NCBI GenBank assembly: GCA_965246785.1
Contig: CBDFFM010000006.1
Location: 261,278-325,277 of the forward strand
Source of the DNA: UBA1952 sp965246785
GTDB lineage: Bacteria > Bacteroidota > Bacteroidia > Chitinophagales > Chitinophagaceae
Direction: 5' to 3'
Length of the DNA stretch: 64,000 bases
Shown: positions 1-8,777 of the stretch, piece after piece
Layout of the letters: each line of letters starts with the position of its first letter
Position numbering within the stretch: position 1 is the stretch's first letter
Program-made: the position numbers and the translations under genes
Notes under the pieces: generated by a model
The model's input: the letters and a program-made list of their open reading frames with translations, nothing else
Told to the model about the DNA's origin: nothing
Database searches by the model: none

Positions 1-131
1 TCGCCACCATTCACATTGAAGGAAAAGAAGCCCTGCTTCCCCTTATTGACCAAACGCTGAAAAAGGTTGACCTAAAAAAGAAGCAAGTACATCTCACCCT
101 TCCCGAAGGGCTGCTGGACATTTATCGCTAA
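1..131 (+). CDS. rimM: Ribosome maturation factor RimM, C-terminal end (partial)
   Basis: An open frame runs in from the left edge and stops at TAA 129-131. The 42 visible residues end in LPEGLLDIYR, the usual C-terminus of RimM, the 30S assembly factor that binds ribosomal protein S19 and helps 16S rRNA maturation. It lies directly before trmD and rplS, the classic rimM-trmD-rplS order. Only the tail of the PRC-barrel domain is present, so the call rests on the ending motif plus gene order. Confidence 0.85.
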   Translation, partial: ATIHIEGKEALLPLIDQTLKKVDLKKKQVHLTLPEGLLDIYR

Positions 132-150
132 AAAGATTCAACGCTTCACC

Positions 151-849
151 GTGCTCCGCATAGACATTATCTCCGTAGTCCCCGACCTGCTCCAGTCCCC
201 GTTCAGCCACTCTATCATGAAGCGTGCCCAGCAACGCGGACTGCTGGAAGTGGTAGTGTACAATCTACGCGACCACACGCCCTACAAGCACGGCCAGGTG
301 GACGACTATCAGTTCGGCGGCGGCGCGGGCATGGTGATGATGCCGGAACCGCTGGCGGTTTTAATTGAAAAACTGCAAGCGGAGCGCCAATACGGTGAAA
401 TCATCTTCCTGACACCAGATGGAGAGACCTTTAAGCAGCAAACGGCTAACCGACTGAGTCTCAAAGAGAATCTGCTCCTCATTTGCGGCCACTACAAAGG
501 CATTGACGACCGTATCCGCCAGAAATTCGTAACGCTGGAGCTTTCCATCGGCGATTATGTGCTCAGCGGCGGTGAGCTGGCGGCGGCGGTGGTTGTAGAT
601 GCCATTGGCCGCCTTATTCCTGGCGTGCTGAATGACGAAACCTCCGCGCTACTGGATTCTTTCCAAGATGGCCTACTGGCCCCGCCCGTTTACACCCGCC
701 CGGCGGAATGGCGCGGCGTGGATGTGCCCGAAATCCTGCTTTGCGGCGACCCGAAGAAGGTGGACGCCTGGCGGCACGAGGAGGCGCTGAAGCGCACAGA
801 GCAGCGCAGGCCGGATTTGCTTTCTGACGATATGCTTGGGAAGACTTAG
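151..849 (+). CDS. trmD: tRNA (guanine-37-N1)-methyltransferase TrmD
   Basis: Methylates G37 of tRNAs with SAM, preventing +1 frameshifting; cytoplasmic SPOUT-family dimer. The 232 residues match the family length (about 225-250). Visible motifs are DDYQFGGGAGM near residues 51-61, GHYKGIDDRI at 113-122 and SIGDYVLSGGE at 132-142 (the trefoil-knot SAM site), plus YTRP at 181-184. The start is GTG at 151, because the N-terminus LRIDIISVVPD is the expected beginning of TrmD and no ATG fits. It follows rimM by 19 bases and precedes rplS, so the three are probably co-transcribed. Confidence 0.95.
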   Translation: MLRIDIISVVPDLLQSPFSHSIMKRAQQRGLLEVVVYNLRDHTPYKHGQVDDYQFGGGAGMVMMPEPLAVLIEKLQAERQYGEIIFLTPDGETFKQQTANRLSLKENLLLICGHYKGIDDRIRQKFVTLELSIGDYVLSGGELAAAVVVDAIGRLIPGVLNDETSALLDSFQDGLLAPPVYTRPAEWRGVDVPEILLCGDPKKVDAWRHEEALKRTEQRRPDLLSDDMLGKT

Positions 850-933
850 AACCAGAATTTTTAGGATTAGACAGATTCGCCTGTTGTGGACGTGGATAAT
901 CAAAAAAATCCTGCAAATCCTCATTCTTTCCCT

Positions 934-941
934 TATTTTTG
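934..941 (+). promoter_or_regulatory. Putative Bacteroidota -7 promoter box before rplS
   Basis: TATTTTTG matches the Bacteroidota -7 consensus TAnnTTTG exactly and ends 20 bases before the rplS ATG at 962. No clear -33 TTG-type element was seen. It would give rplS its own promoter in addition to read-through from trmD. Confidence 0.5.
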
Positions 942-961
942 CCGCCCAAACTGATACAGCC

Positions 962-1339
962 ATGGACGCAATCGCATTTATCCACGAGCAAATGAGCCCC
1001 GCACGCCAGCTCCCCGACTTTAAAGCCGGTGATAACGTGACGGTTAACTATAAAATTATTGAAGGTACTAAGGAGCGTATTCAAAGCTTTAAAGGCGACG
1101 TTATCAAGCGTCAGGGTCGTGGGGCCACACAAACGTTCACCGTGCGTAAGATTAGCGATGGCATCGGTGTGGAGCGTCTTTTTCCACTGCTTTCCCCGAA
1201 CATTGACTCTATCATTCTCAATAAGAAGGGCCGTGTAAAGCGCGCCAAGCTTTATTACCTGCGTGAGCGCAGTGGCAAGAGTGCCCGTATTAAGGAGAAG
1301 AAGCAGGCTGTTGTCCAAAAGGTTTCTGCTACAGTTTAA
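962..1339 (+). CDS. rplS: 50S ribosomal protein L19
   Basis: Structural protein at the 30S-50S interface. The 125-residue product carries the L19 core: FKAGDNVTVNYKI, then GTKERIQSFKGDVIKRQGRG, then KISDGIGVERLFPLLSPNIDSI, and a basic C-terminal part with GRVKRAKLYYLRERSGK. The longer open frame begins at 836, but ATG 962 gives the normal L19 N-terminus and follows a good -7 box, so it is chosen. It is downstream of trmD as in most bacteria, and a strong hairpin terminator follows. Confidence 0.95.
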   Translation: MDAIAFIHEQMSPARQLPDFKAGDNVTVNYKIIEGTKERIQSFKGDVIKRQGRGATQTFTVRKISDGIGVERLFPLLSPNIDSIILNKKGRVKRAKLYYLRERSGKSARIKEKKQAVVQKVSATV

Positions 1340-1367
1340 GATATTTTTGAATATTTTTAATTTATTG

Positions 1368-1400
1368 AAAAGGCGTGCGATGAGCACGCCTTTTGCTTTT
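1368..1400 (+). terminator. Rho-independent terminator after rplS
   Basis: Stem AAAAGGCGTGC (1368-1378) pairs with GCACGCCTTTT (1384-1394) around a five-base loop, followed by a T-rich stretch. It starts 28 bases after the rplS stop and closes the rimM-trmD-rplS unit. Confidence 0.85.
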
Positions 1401-1526
1401 TAACCATTGGTATTTGAGGTTTTTTAACCTATGCCGGCACTGAACTATTACTCCAATGTTTCCAAACACGCTGCGTAAACAGTTTGACACTGCGGGCGCG
1501 TAATTGTGAACTCAAAAACCAGAATC

Positions 1527-1772
1527 ATGAAAAAGCTCATTGTAATGGTATGCGCACTTGGACTAATGGCAGCCACCCCTTTTGACGCCAGTGCACGCAA
1601 ACATTGGAGCCGCAAGGCAAAGGGCACGGCCATAGGCGCTGGTGCGGGCGCGGTTGTAGGCGGAGTGGCTGGCGGCGGAAAGGGCGCAGCCATTGGCGCG
1701 GCAGCCGGGGCCGGAACCGGCTATCTCATTGGCCGTCATAAGGACAGGAAGCACGGCCGTATATATCGTTAA
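1527..1772 (+). CDS. Small exported glycine-zipper protein
   Basis: An 81-residue product. It has a signal peptide (MKKLIVMVCALGLMAATP, cleavage near FDASA), a short basic stretch, then alternating small residues (GTAIGAGAGAVVGGVAGGGKG and following AAIGAAAGAGTGYLIG) typical of YMGG-like or 2TM glycine-zipper domains that associate with membranes, and a basic tail HKDRKHGRIYR. A GTG at 1506 would add seven residues, but ATG 1527 places the signal peptide properly. The family is recognised only by pattern and the cellular role is unknown. It stands alone between two terminator-like hairpins. Confidence 0.75.
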   Translation: MKKLIVMVCALGLMAATPFDASARKHWSRKAKGTAIGAGAGAVVGGVAGGGKGAAIGAAAGAGTGYLIGRHKDRKHGRIYR

Positions 1773-1792
1773 GCTGTTTTGGAATGACATTA

Positions 1793-1832
1793 CGCATAAG
1801 AAATGGAGGCTTCGGTCTCCTTTTCTTATGCG
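1793..1832. terminator. Hairpin downstream of glycine-zipper gene
   Basis: Near-perfect inverted repeat: CGCATAAGAAATGGAG (1793-1808) against CTCC-TTTTCTTATGCG (to 1832), starting 20 bases after the stop of the small exported protein. The arms are long and contain T runs on both strands, so it may terminate in either direction. Confidence 0.65.
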
Positions 1833-1900
1833 CGGCACTGGCGTAGTTTTTAATCAAGCCGTAAGCGTACAATATATTTACGCCTCAATCCATCGCTACT

Positions 1901-2851
1901 ATGTCCAAAGAAGCTCGCATCGGCCTGCTTGTCGCTTTATCTATTCTGGTTTTCTTCGCCGGTTTTTACTTTCTGAAAGGTTCCAGCATCTTTTCAAATG
2001 AGTATGAATACCACGCCTACTATGATAATGTACAAGGACTTCAGCCTTCGGCGGCTGTTCAGATTCATGGGCTTCAGGTTGGTAAAGTATCCTCCATCAA
2101 TCTGAACCGCGCCCAGTTGGGCAGCCCGATAGATGTGGTCATTGCCATCAATAAAAAGACGCGGCTGCCGCGCGGCACTGTGGCAAAGCTGACATCGCTG
2201 GACTTGCTGGGTACCAAAGGCGTAACGCTTGACTTGGGCACTTCATCGGAACTGGTTGAAGATGATGAGAAGCTGCCATCAGGCGTGGAAGGCGGAATCG
2301 TAGATAAAATATCGGTTGAGGTAACTCCGCTGCTGCAAGACGTGCGTAAGGTGGTGAACAGCATAGATTCCGTGCTGCTGAGCGTAAATGACATTTTCTC
2401 ACCCCAGGCCCGTACTGATTTACAACAAAGCATAGCCGGCCTGCACACGACAATGGATAATTTCTCAGGCCTTTCCGGCAAGCTGAATGGCCAAAGCGCC
2501 GCCCTGAGCCGTGTTATTCAGAATGCAGATAAAATCACCGGCGACATTGCCAAAGGCAATTTAGACCAGACAATGGCCAACCTGCGCGCCACGTCCGACA
2601 AGCTTTCGCGCGCGCCGATTGACGAGACTGTACGCAATGTGGATGAGATGGCGAATAGCTTAAAGGCTATCGTGGCGAAGATTAATAATAATGAAGGCAG
2701 CCTTGGCCTCCTTGTAAATGACAAGAACCTGTACAACAACCTGAATTCAACCCTCGCTGACTTCAGCAAGCTGTCTTCCGACCTGAAGGCACACCCGAGC
2801 CGCTACATTAACCTCACCGTATTTGGCCGCAAGGCGCGGGTGGGCGAATAG
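1901..2851 (+). CDS. MCE/MlaD family lipid-transport protein
   Basis: A 316-residue protein. One N-terminal membrane helix (about residues 7-25, GLLVALSILVFFAGFYFL) is followed by a single MCE domain (about 36-115) with the typical VQGLQPSAAVQIHGLQVGKV and GTVAKLTSLDLLGTKGVTLDLG segments. A long, probably helical C-terminal region covers about 140-300. MCE proteins form periplasmic rings or tubes that shuttle phospholipids between membranes. The permease and ATPase genes are not in this window. A -7-like box TATATTTA (1873-1880, one mismatch) precedes ATG 1901. The OstA-like gene downstream also concerns the outer membrane. Confidence 0.85.
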   Translation: MSKEARIGLLVALSILVFFAGFYFLKGSSIFSNEYEYHAYYDNVQGLQPSAAVQIHGLQVGKVSSINLNRAQLGSPIDVVIAINKKTRLPRGTVAKLTSLDLLGTKGVTLDLGTSSELVEDDEKLPSGVEGGIVDKISVEVTPLLQDVRKVVNSIDSVLLSVNDIFSPQARTDLQQSIAGLHTTMDNFSGLSGKLNGQSAALSRVIQNADKITGDIAKGNLDQTMANLRATSDKLSRAPIDETVRNVDEMANSLKAIVAKINNNEGSLGLLVNDKNLYNNLNSTLADFSKLSSDLKAHPSRYINLTVFGRKARVGE

Positions 2852-2938
2852 AAAGCAGTCTGACAGACCACTTCGGTTACGCTCAGCACAGGCAGCGGGA
2901 GGACTGCTGCTTTCGCTACGGGCAGAAAACGCAGCCGC

Positions 2939-2946
2939 TATCTTTG
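2939..2946 (+). promoter_or_regulatory. Putative -7 promoter box before the OstA-like gene
   Basis: TATCTTTG, an exact TAnnTTTG match ending 17 bases before the GTG start at 2964. It lies in the 112-base gap after the MCE gene. Confidence 0.5.
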
Positions 2947-2963
2947 CGCGCCTTTAGAACACC

Positions 2964-4655
2964 GTGCGTCGTCTCCTAAAAATCTGCCTGCTCCTTTGCG
3001 CCTGCGCTTGCTACTGGCATAGCGCATCGGCTGCGCCCGCGGACACAAGCAAAAGCACGACGGTCAATATCCTTTCTACCCGCACATTCATCGGCCAGCA
3101 GTCCGATTCGGGCATGATACAACGGCTGATTGACAGCGTAGTCCTGCAGCAGGGCACGACCATCATGAACTGCGACAGCGCTCACCTGAACCTTCAGACC
3201 AACAATCTGGAAGCCTTCGGCAATGTGCGCATCACGCAGCCCGGCGGCACGCAGATAACGAGCGATTATCTGCGCTACACCAGCAATAAAAAGCTTGCGT
3301 ACCTGCGGGGAAATGTAGCGCTTACGGACGGTAAGAGCAGCCTTTGGAGTGAAGAGCTGACATACGACGTAGGCACAAAAACCGGCGTTTACTCAGCTGG
3401 CGGCACACTTCAGAATGACGCCACAACGGTCAGCTCCAACGAAGGCACTTACAATCTCAACTCCAAAGAATCCCGCTTCAAAGGCGAGGTATATATCTCC
3501 GACCCGCAGTACAATGTGACATCTGAAGACTTGGGTTACAATACCGAAAGCAAGCTCGTCCGCTTCTACGCACCAAGCGTTGTGACCAACGAAAAGAGCG
3601 AGCTACGCACCAGCAATGGCACGTACGACAGCAAGCGCCAGATAGCGCATTTCGTCTCGCGCTCATCCATCCTCAACGGCTCCAATTATATTGAGGCCGA
3701 CACGCTTGACTACAACAAGCCCACAGGCTGGGGTATTGCCCGCGGAAAAGTGATAGCCATTGATACCACAAACCACAGTAAGATGTGGAGCGGTTATGCC
3801 TCTTACAACGAAATCTCGCGCAAGCTCTTCGCCAATAAAAAGCCGGTGCTGCGCAATGCGAATGGCAAGGACACGCTTTACATCGCAGCCGATACTTTTT
3901 ACTCCGCCCCGCAAAAATTCCGGGAATCAATAGCAACTGCTAAAGACACTGCAAATTCCAGAACTGGTAAGAAAAACAAGCGCTCCAGCCTGTCAACGTT
4001 CCAACCCTCCAATGCTCCCGAGCCGCCTGCCGATACCACCGCCCCGCGTTACTTTATCGGCTTCCACCACGTGCGCATCTGGAGCGATTCGCTGCAAGGA
4101 CTTTGCGATAGTATCGCTTACCTGCCGCGCGATTCGGTGATGAAGATGATGGGTAAACCCGTAGCCTGGAGCCGTGAGAGTCAGATTACAGGCGACACCA
4201 TCTTGCTTTACTCGGACAGCAGCCGCATCAAGCGCCTCTTCGTTCCGAACAATGCGCTAATCATTTCGCGCAGCCGGCCCGCAAAAGCAAACCTTTACGA
4301 CCAAGTGCAGGGCAAAACGCTCACTGCCTACTTTAAGAACGGCAAAGTGGACTACATGATTGTGTTCCCGGCGGCGGAGAGCATCTATTATCCAAAGGAC
4401 GAGCGCGGCGCGTACCTCGGCGTAAATCAGGCGGAAAGTGAGCGGATGAAGGTCTTTTTTCGCGACAATAAAATCCACCGGATTATTTTTGAGCAGGAAG
4501 TAAAGCAGAAGATGAGTCCGCTGGATAAAGTGAACCTTCCAACAATGCGGCTGAGCCGCTTTCAATGGTTGGATGAGCGGCGGCCAAAAAGCCGCGAAGC
4601 CCTGTTTGACTTTGAGCACCGCGGCGAAAAGCCTTTTGAATACTGGCAATACTGA
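2964..4655 (+). CDS. OstA-like (LptA/LptD N-domain) outer-membrane biogenesis protein
   Basis: A 563-residue exported protein with signal peptide MRRLLKICLLLCACACYWHSASAA. The N-terminal half (about 30-310) shows the repeating OstA beta-jellyroll pattern seen in LptA: NNLEAFGNVRITQPGGTQITSDYLRY, then KLAYLRGNVALTDGKSSLWSEELTYD, ending around GWGIARGKVIAIDTTNHS. Proteins of this type in Bacteroidota are long and are thought to act in LPS transport or outer-membrane assembly. There is no LptD barrel at the C-terminus. The start is GTG 2964, because it gives an immediate signal peptide. The aspartokinase gene starts two bases after the stop, so the two are probably translationally coupled. Confidence 0.85.
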   Translation: MRRLLKICLLLCACACYWHSASAAPADTSKSTTVNILSTRTFIGQQSDSGMIQRLIDSVVLQQGTTIMNCDSAHLNLQTNNLEAFGNVRITQPGGTQITSDYLRYTSNKKLAYLRGNVALTDGKSSLWSEELTYDVGTKTGVYSAGGTLQNDATTVSSNEGTYNLNSKESRFKGEVYISDPQYNVTSEDLGYNTESKLVRFYAPSVVTNEKSELRTSNGTYDSKRQIAHFVSRSSILNGSNYIEADTLDYNKPTGWGIARGKVIAIDTTNHSKMWSGYASYNEISRKLFANKKPVLRNANGKDTLYIAADTFYSAPQKFRESIATAKDTANSRTGKKNKRSSLSTFQPSNAPEPPADTTAPRYFIGFHHVRIWSDSLQGLCDSIAYLPRDSVMKMMGKPVAWSRESQITGDTILLYSDSSRIKRLFVPNNALIISRSRPAKANLYDQVQGKTLTAYFKNGKVDYMIVFPAAESIYYPKDERGAYLGVNQAESERMKVFFRDNKIHRIIFEQEVKQKMSPLDKVNLPTMRLSRFQWLDERRPKSREALFDFEHRGEKPFEYWQY

Positions 4656-4657
4656 CA

Positions 4658-5923
4658 ATGAACGTATACAAATTCGGCGGTGCATCCATAGGCACACCAG
4701 AGCGCATGAAGGCGCTGCTGCCCATCATTCAAGACGCCAGGGGCGCGCTCACGGTGGTAGTCTCCGCAATGGGTAAGACGACCAACGCGCTGGAGGCAAT
4801 TGTGAGGGCTGCGTGCGAGGATAAATCCGCGTCAACGGCGCTTATACATAGTGTGGAGCGGCAGCATCTGGATTTTGCCCGCGCCATACTGTCGCCGGAA
4901 GGTTTTGTGAAAGCGGAAACCGCGCTCGCGCCATTTTTTACTGAGCTGCAATGGGCAGTGGACGATTCGGATGCCACGCGGTATGATTACAGCTATGACC
5001 AGATTGTTTGCATCGGCGAGTTAATGAGCACGCGATTGTTTTCGCTCTTCCTGGAAGAAGCAGGCGTGCCGAATATCTGGGTGGATATCCGCCAAATCAT
5101 CCGCACGGACGACACATGGCGCGATGCGAAAGTAGATTTGGCATACAGCACTGCTATGGCGAAGGAAGTCCTGCAACCTATCTTGGATAGCGGCCGCCGC
5201 ATCATTACCCAAGGCTTCATTGGCGCTACGGATAACAATGAGTCGGTAACGCTGGGCCGCGAAGGCTCGGACTACACCGCCGCGCTGCTGGCATCCATGC
5301 TCGGCGCGGAAGGCGTCACGATTTGGAAAGACGTAGCCGGCCTGCGCAATGCCGACCCGAAGCTGTTTCCGGATACGGTGCAGATACCGGTCATCTCCTT
5401 TCACGAGGTGATTGAAATGGCCTACTACGGCGCGCAAGTCATTCACCCGAAGACGGTGAAGCCGCTGCAGAATGCGGGCATACCGCTGCATGTGCGCTGC
5501 TTCCTTGATTTGGCTGAAAAAGGCACAACAATTCGCACAGAAGTGGAAGGCGTTGCCTACCCGCCCATCATTGTCTGGAAGCGCGAGCAGGTGCTATTAC
5601 AAGTAACAACGCTGGACTTTTCGTTCATCACTGAAGATGCACTTTGCCACCTGTACGACACATTTGCGCGGTTGAAGGTGCGGGTAAATATGATTCAGAA
5701 CGCCGCTATTTCTTTCATCGCTTGCTTAGACAATAAGCCGGAGAAAATCGCGGCAGTCGTCGCGGCATTGGAGCCGGACTACCGGGTGCGGCGCAATGAA
5801 GGTGTCAGTCTGTTGACGGTACGGCACTACACGCCGGAGATTTTATTCGGAATGACAATGAATAAGACGGTATTGCTGGAGCAAAAGACACGTGCTACAG
5901 TACAGGTAGTAATAGCCGATTAG
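4658..5923 (+). CDS. lysC: Aspartate kinase (monofunctional)
   Basis: Phosphorylates L-aspartate, the first step to lysine, methionine, threonine and diaminopimelate. The 421 residues start with KFGGASIGTPERM (kinase loop, variant of KFGGTS), followed by VVSAMGKTTNALE near 33-45 and GREGSDYTAALLASMLGAE and VTIWKDVAGLRNADPK in the catalytic core (about 200-235). An ACT-like regulatory region fills about 310-415. No homoserine dehydrogenase domain follows, so it is not the ThrA fusion type. ATG 4658 lies two bases after the OstA-like gene, and it converges with hscA one base after its own stop. Confidence 0.9.
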   Translation: MNVYKFGGASIGTPERMKALLPIIQDARGALTVVVSAMGKTTNALEAIVRAACEDKSASTALIHSVERQHLDFARAILSPEGFVKAETALAPFFTELQWAVDDSDATRYDYSYDQIVCIGELMSTRLFSLFLEEAGVPNIWVDIRQIIRTDDTWRDAKVDLAYSTAMAKEVLQPILDSGRRIITQGFIGATDNNESVTLGREGSDYTAALLASMLGAEGVTIWKDVAGLRNADPKLFPDTVQIPVISFHEVIEMAYYGAQVIHPKTVKPLQNAGIPLHVRCFLDLAEKGTTIRTEVEGVAYPPIIVWKREQVLLQVTTLDFSFITEDALCHLYDTFARLKVRVNMIQNAAISFIACLDNKPEKIAAVVAALEPDYRVRRNEGVSLLTVRHYTPEILFGMTMNKTVLLEQKTRATVQVVIAD

Positions 5924-5924
5924 C

Positions 5925-7772
5925 TCACAGCACCTTCTTCCCCTTCATCGCGTCCTTCAATGCTGCATCCATCAGCCGCTCCGCAAAAGGGCGGCTGATT
6001 TCATTCAGCGCCTCTGTTGCATGCTGAATGCGGTCTTTGTCTTTAGCGGTAATGGCTTCGCGTAGGGCAGCCATAGAAGTTTGCGTCAGCGCTACTTCTT
6101 CTTCAGAAAGCAGCACGCGGTTTTTCTCTATAAACTTCGTCGTCGTTTCCAGCATCTGCTCGCCTTCCGTTGCAGCTTCCACCACTGCACGCGTCTGCAT
6201 GTCGCTGCGGGCATGGGTGAGGGAATCCAGCAGCATTTGCTCCACTTGCGCGTCTGTAAGGCCGTATTGCGGCTGTACCTGAATGGTTTGAGCTACGCCG
6301 CTGCGCAATTCTTGAGCGCTCACTTTCAGAATGCCGTCTGCGTCTATCAGGAAGGTGATTTCCACTTTCGGCAATCCGGCAGGCATGCCGGGAATGCCGG
6401 TGAGATTGAACGAGGCCAGCTTACGATTGTCGCTCACTAAATCACGCTCGCCCTGGAAGACGGAAATAGCCATCGCGCTTTGCCCGTCCTTCTGCGTGGT
6501 GTATTGGCGGCCAGCTTTCGCGGGAATTTTTGAATTGCGTGGAATCAAGACATCCATCAGCCCACCCATCGTTTCAATGCCGAGGGATAGCGGCGTCACA
6601 TCCAGCAGCAGCATATCGGTGTTCTTTCCCGCAAGAATATCGGCCTGCACTGCCGCGCCGAGCGCCACCACTTCGTCAGGATTAAGCTCATCGTACAGCT
6701 CACGGCCAAAAAGCCCGCGCACGGAGTCTTTTACCAACGGTACGCGCGTGGAGCCGCCAACCATCACCACTGCGTCAATGTCCTTAGTCTGCAAGCCTGC
6801 ATCTTTCAGGGCCTGACGGCAACTATCAAGCGTTCGGTCAACGAGGGGCTGGATAGCGCGGTTAAATTCTTCCCGTGTAATACTAAGCTGTTGTCTTTGC
6901 AAGTTTCCTTCAAACACCTCTGACGACGAAAGCGCCTTCTTAGCCTCCTCTGCAAAAAGCCGCAAGGCAGCATCAGCTTGATTGCCAACTGCGGCCTGAC
7001 GGCTAATGACTAAATCCACAAGCGCCCGGTCAAAGTCGTCGCCGCCGAGGTAAGTGTCGCCGTGGGTGGAGAGCACTTCAAAAATGCCACCTGAGATGCG
7101 CAGTATGGAAATGTCAAACGTTCCGCCGCCGAGGTCATAGACAGCGATGGTTTTTTCGTCTTCGCTTTTAGCGCCGAGGCCATACGCCAGCGCCGCAGCC
7201 GTTGGTTCGTTGACGATACGTAAAACATCCAATCCTGCCAGCTTGCCGGCATCGCGGGTGGCCTGGCGCTGAGTGTCGTTGAAGTAGGCCGGAACCGTAA
7301 TCACTGCCTTGGTGACCTGTACTTTCAGCAAATGCTCCGCGCGGGCCTTAAGCTGGTGCAGGATGTGCGCGGAAAGCTCAATGGGCGAGTAGTATTTGTC
7401 GCCTACTGCAATCTTTACCAATGAGTCGGTGTCGTCGTCAATCACTTTATAGGAGAAGCGACTGGCATCTCCCTGAAGGTCTTTATAGCTTTTGCCCATC
7501 AGGCGCTTCACAGAATAAATGGTGCGCTCAGGCTCTGAAACTAAGTGCTGTCTCGCCTCGTTCCCGACATGCACCTCGCCATTTTGGCCAAAATGAATGA
7601 TGGATGGCACCAGGGTCAGCCCGTCTGTCTCGCGTAGCGCGATGGGCTTGCGTACGCCGTCATCCTCTCGTACAATAGCGATGAGTGAATTTGTGGTGCC
7701 GAGGTCTATGCCTACAATCAACTCTTCCTGTTGCAGTGAGCCGGTTGCTATATTGATGGAAACTTTTGCCAT
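5925..7772 (-). CDS. hscA: Fe-S cluster assembly Hsp70 chaperone HscA
   Basis: Hsp70-type ATPase that works with HscB on IscU during iron-sulfur cluster transfer. The 615 residues equal the HscA length and are shorter than DnaK. Motifs include VGIDLGTTNSL at 20-30, AVYDLGGGTFDIS and VMVGGSTRVPLV of the actin-like ATPase, and a substrate-binding domain beginning VTPLSLGIETMGG. The N-terminus MAKVSINIATGSLQQEE is the HscA type. ATG 7772 is preferred to the upstream frame from 7799, which adds nine unlikely residues. Other isc genes (iscS, iscU, hscB, fdx) are absent here, so it is unlinked or the neighbours lie elsewhere. It converges with aspartokinase with one base between the stops. Confidence 0.85.
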   Translation of the reverse strand: MAKVSINIATGSLQQEELIVGIDLGTTNSLIAIVREDDGVRKPIALRETDGLTLVPSIIHFGQNGEVHVGNEARQHLVSEPERTIYSVKRLMGKSYKDLQGDASRFSYKVIDDDTDSLVKIAVGDKYYSPIELSAHILHQLKARAEHLLKVQVTKAVITVPAYFNDTQRQATRDAGKLAGLDVLRIVNEPTAAALAYGLGAKSEDEKTIAVYDLGGGTFDISILRISGGIFEVLSTHGDTYLGGDDFDRALVDLVISRQAAVGNQADAALRLFAEEAKKALSSSEVFEGNLQRQQLSITREEFNRAIQPLVDRTLDSCRQALKDAGLQTKDIDAVVMVGGSTRVPLVKDSVRGLFGRELYDELNPDEVVALGAAVQADILAGKNTDMLLLDVTPLSLGIETMGGLMDVLIPRNSKIPAKAGRQYTTQKDGQSAMAISVFQGERDLVSDNRKLASFNLTGIPGMPAGLPKVEITFLIDADGILKVSAQELRSGVAQTIQVQPQYGLTDAQVEQMLLDSLTHARSDMQTRAVVEAATEGEQMLETTTKFIEKNRVLLSEEEVALTQTSMAALREAITAKDKDRIQHATEALNEISRPFAERLMDAALKDAMKGKKVL

Positions 7773-7878
7773 GATTCTGTTTTTCACACAACGGTGCAAC
7801 GATGACGCTACGACCGCAATGGTATATTAATAGTTTGCGTAGCGCCCGTTGCGAATCCGCCGCGCCGTTGCGTGAAAC

Positions 7879-8688
7879 TTATTCACGTCTGTGTTTTGTG
7901 CCGCTCGTTTCATTCCCTAAGAAACGCGCCAGAAAATTTTTTGCCTTTCCTTCCGCCGCCAGTTGCAGCTTCTTCACCACGCCGTCTTCGGGGCGAGCGT
8001 AGAACGTCGTCTTATGGACGTGTTCTTTGTGGTTAGCAGGAATAGGGGAGAAGTAATAGTTGGAAATGCAGGCCCGCATCCCACCCGGCTGCGCCACCTT
8101 TGTAACGCTGTGAACGCTTTCGGTGTGCGTTTCCATCAGTACAAGGCGGTTGAACTTTGCGTGAATCTCTTTACGCTTCTTCATCGGTTTGTCCCACAGT
8201 TCAAGATTGCCGCCGCCGCTTTCCGGCCAGTCCGGTGTTATATAATAAAGCAGGTTTAGTACACGGTAGAGCTTGCCGTCGCCGTCATGGGAATTATCTA
8301 AGTGTGGCAGCAGAAAATCGCCTTCCAGCATAAGCGAGATGCCTGAACCATACAAAGAAGCATCCGGCGAAAGCTGTTCTTGTCCCGTTATTGCGCCGAC
8401 AACTTCTACAACTTCCTTTTCCTGAAAGGCAAAAAGAATGGCCGCCATTTCCGGCGCATAATCTTCCACCTTAATGCCAACGCGCTTGCGTTCCTTCATG
8501 CTCTCACGCAGCATCAGCGTAGAAGGAGCGGGGAGGGACGCATAAATACGTTGCGCAATCCCTTCGGGCAATAAATCATCCAAGTAGCAATGTCGTACGG
8601 GCGCCGAACTTTCCCAGGATGCCTTTAGCGCGATAGTATTATCGCGAATTCGTCCTGCAATCAGGCTGCCTAATTCTTGCTGATTCAT
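7879..8688 (-). CDS. 2-oxoglutarate/Fe(II)-dependent dioxygenase (prolyl-hydroxylase type)
   Basis: A 269-residue protein with the double-stranded beta-helix iron site: HLD (His129, Asp131) in FLLPHLDNSHDGDGK, the distal His193 in ESVHSVTKV, and Arg205 in GGMRACISNYYFSP for 2-oxoglutarate. The 2OG-Fe(II) oxygenase superfamily hydroxylates protein or small-molecule substrates; the substrate here is unknown. It has no signal peptide, so it is cytoplasmic. A -7 box lies only seven bases before ATG 8688. It points the same way as hscA with a 106-base gap, so it is probably transcribed independently. Confidence 0.8.
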   Translation of the reverse strand: MNQQELGSLIAGRIRDNTIALKASWESSAPVRHCYLDDLLPEGIAQRIYASLPAPSTLMLRESMKERKRVGIKVEDYAPEMAAILFAFQEKEVVEVVGAITGQEQLSPDASLYGSGISLMLEGDFLLPHLDNSHDGDGKLYRVLNLLYYITPDWPESGGGNLELWDKPMKKRKEIHAKFNRLVLMETHTESVHSVTKVAQPGGMRACISNYYFSPIPANHKEHVHKTTFYARPEDGVVKKLQLAAEGKAKNFLARFLGNETSGTKHRRE

Positions 8689-8695
8689 GAAGCCA

Positions 8696-8703
8696 CAAAA
8701 TTA
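8696..8703 (-). promoter_or_regulatory. Putative -7 promoter box for the 2OG oxygenase
   Basis: On the minus strand this reads TAATTTTG, an exact TAnnTTTG match, seven bases upstream of ATG 8688. The transcript would be nearly leaderless. Confidence 0.5.
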
Positions 8704-8777
8704 CCGCCAGCAGGGCAGTGCTGTGGACTTTATAATTTCATCACGTTGTCGCTTATATTTCGGCCAAATCTTTCATT

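Noticed and set aside
614..1387. Long minus-strand open frame opposite trmD/rplS
   Set aside because: It is antisense to two well-supported conserved genes; composition has no protein character.
2852..2963. Possible repeat or small gene before the OstA-like gene
   Set aside because: Only an imperfect set of CAGCAC/CTGCTG words and a promoter box are visible, with no open frame of substance.
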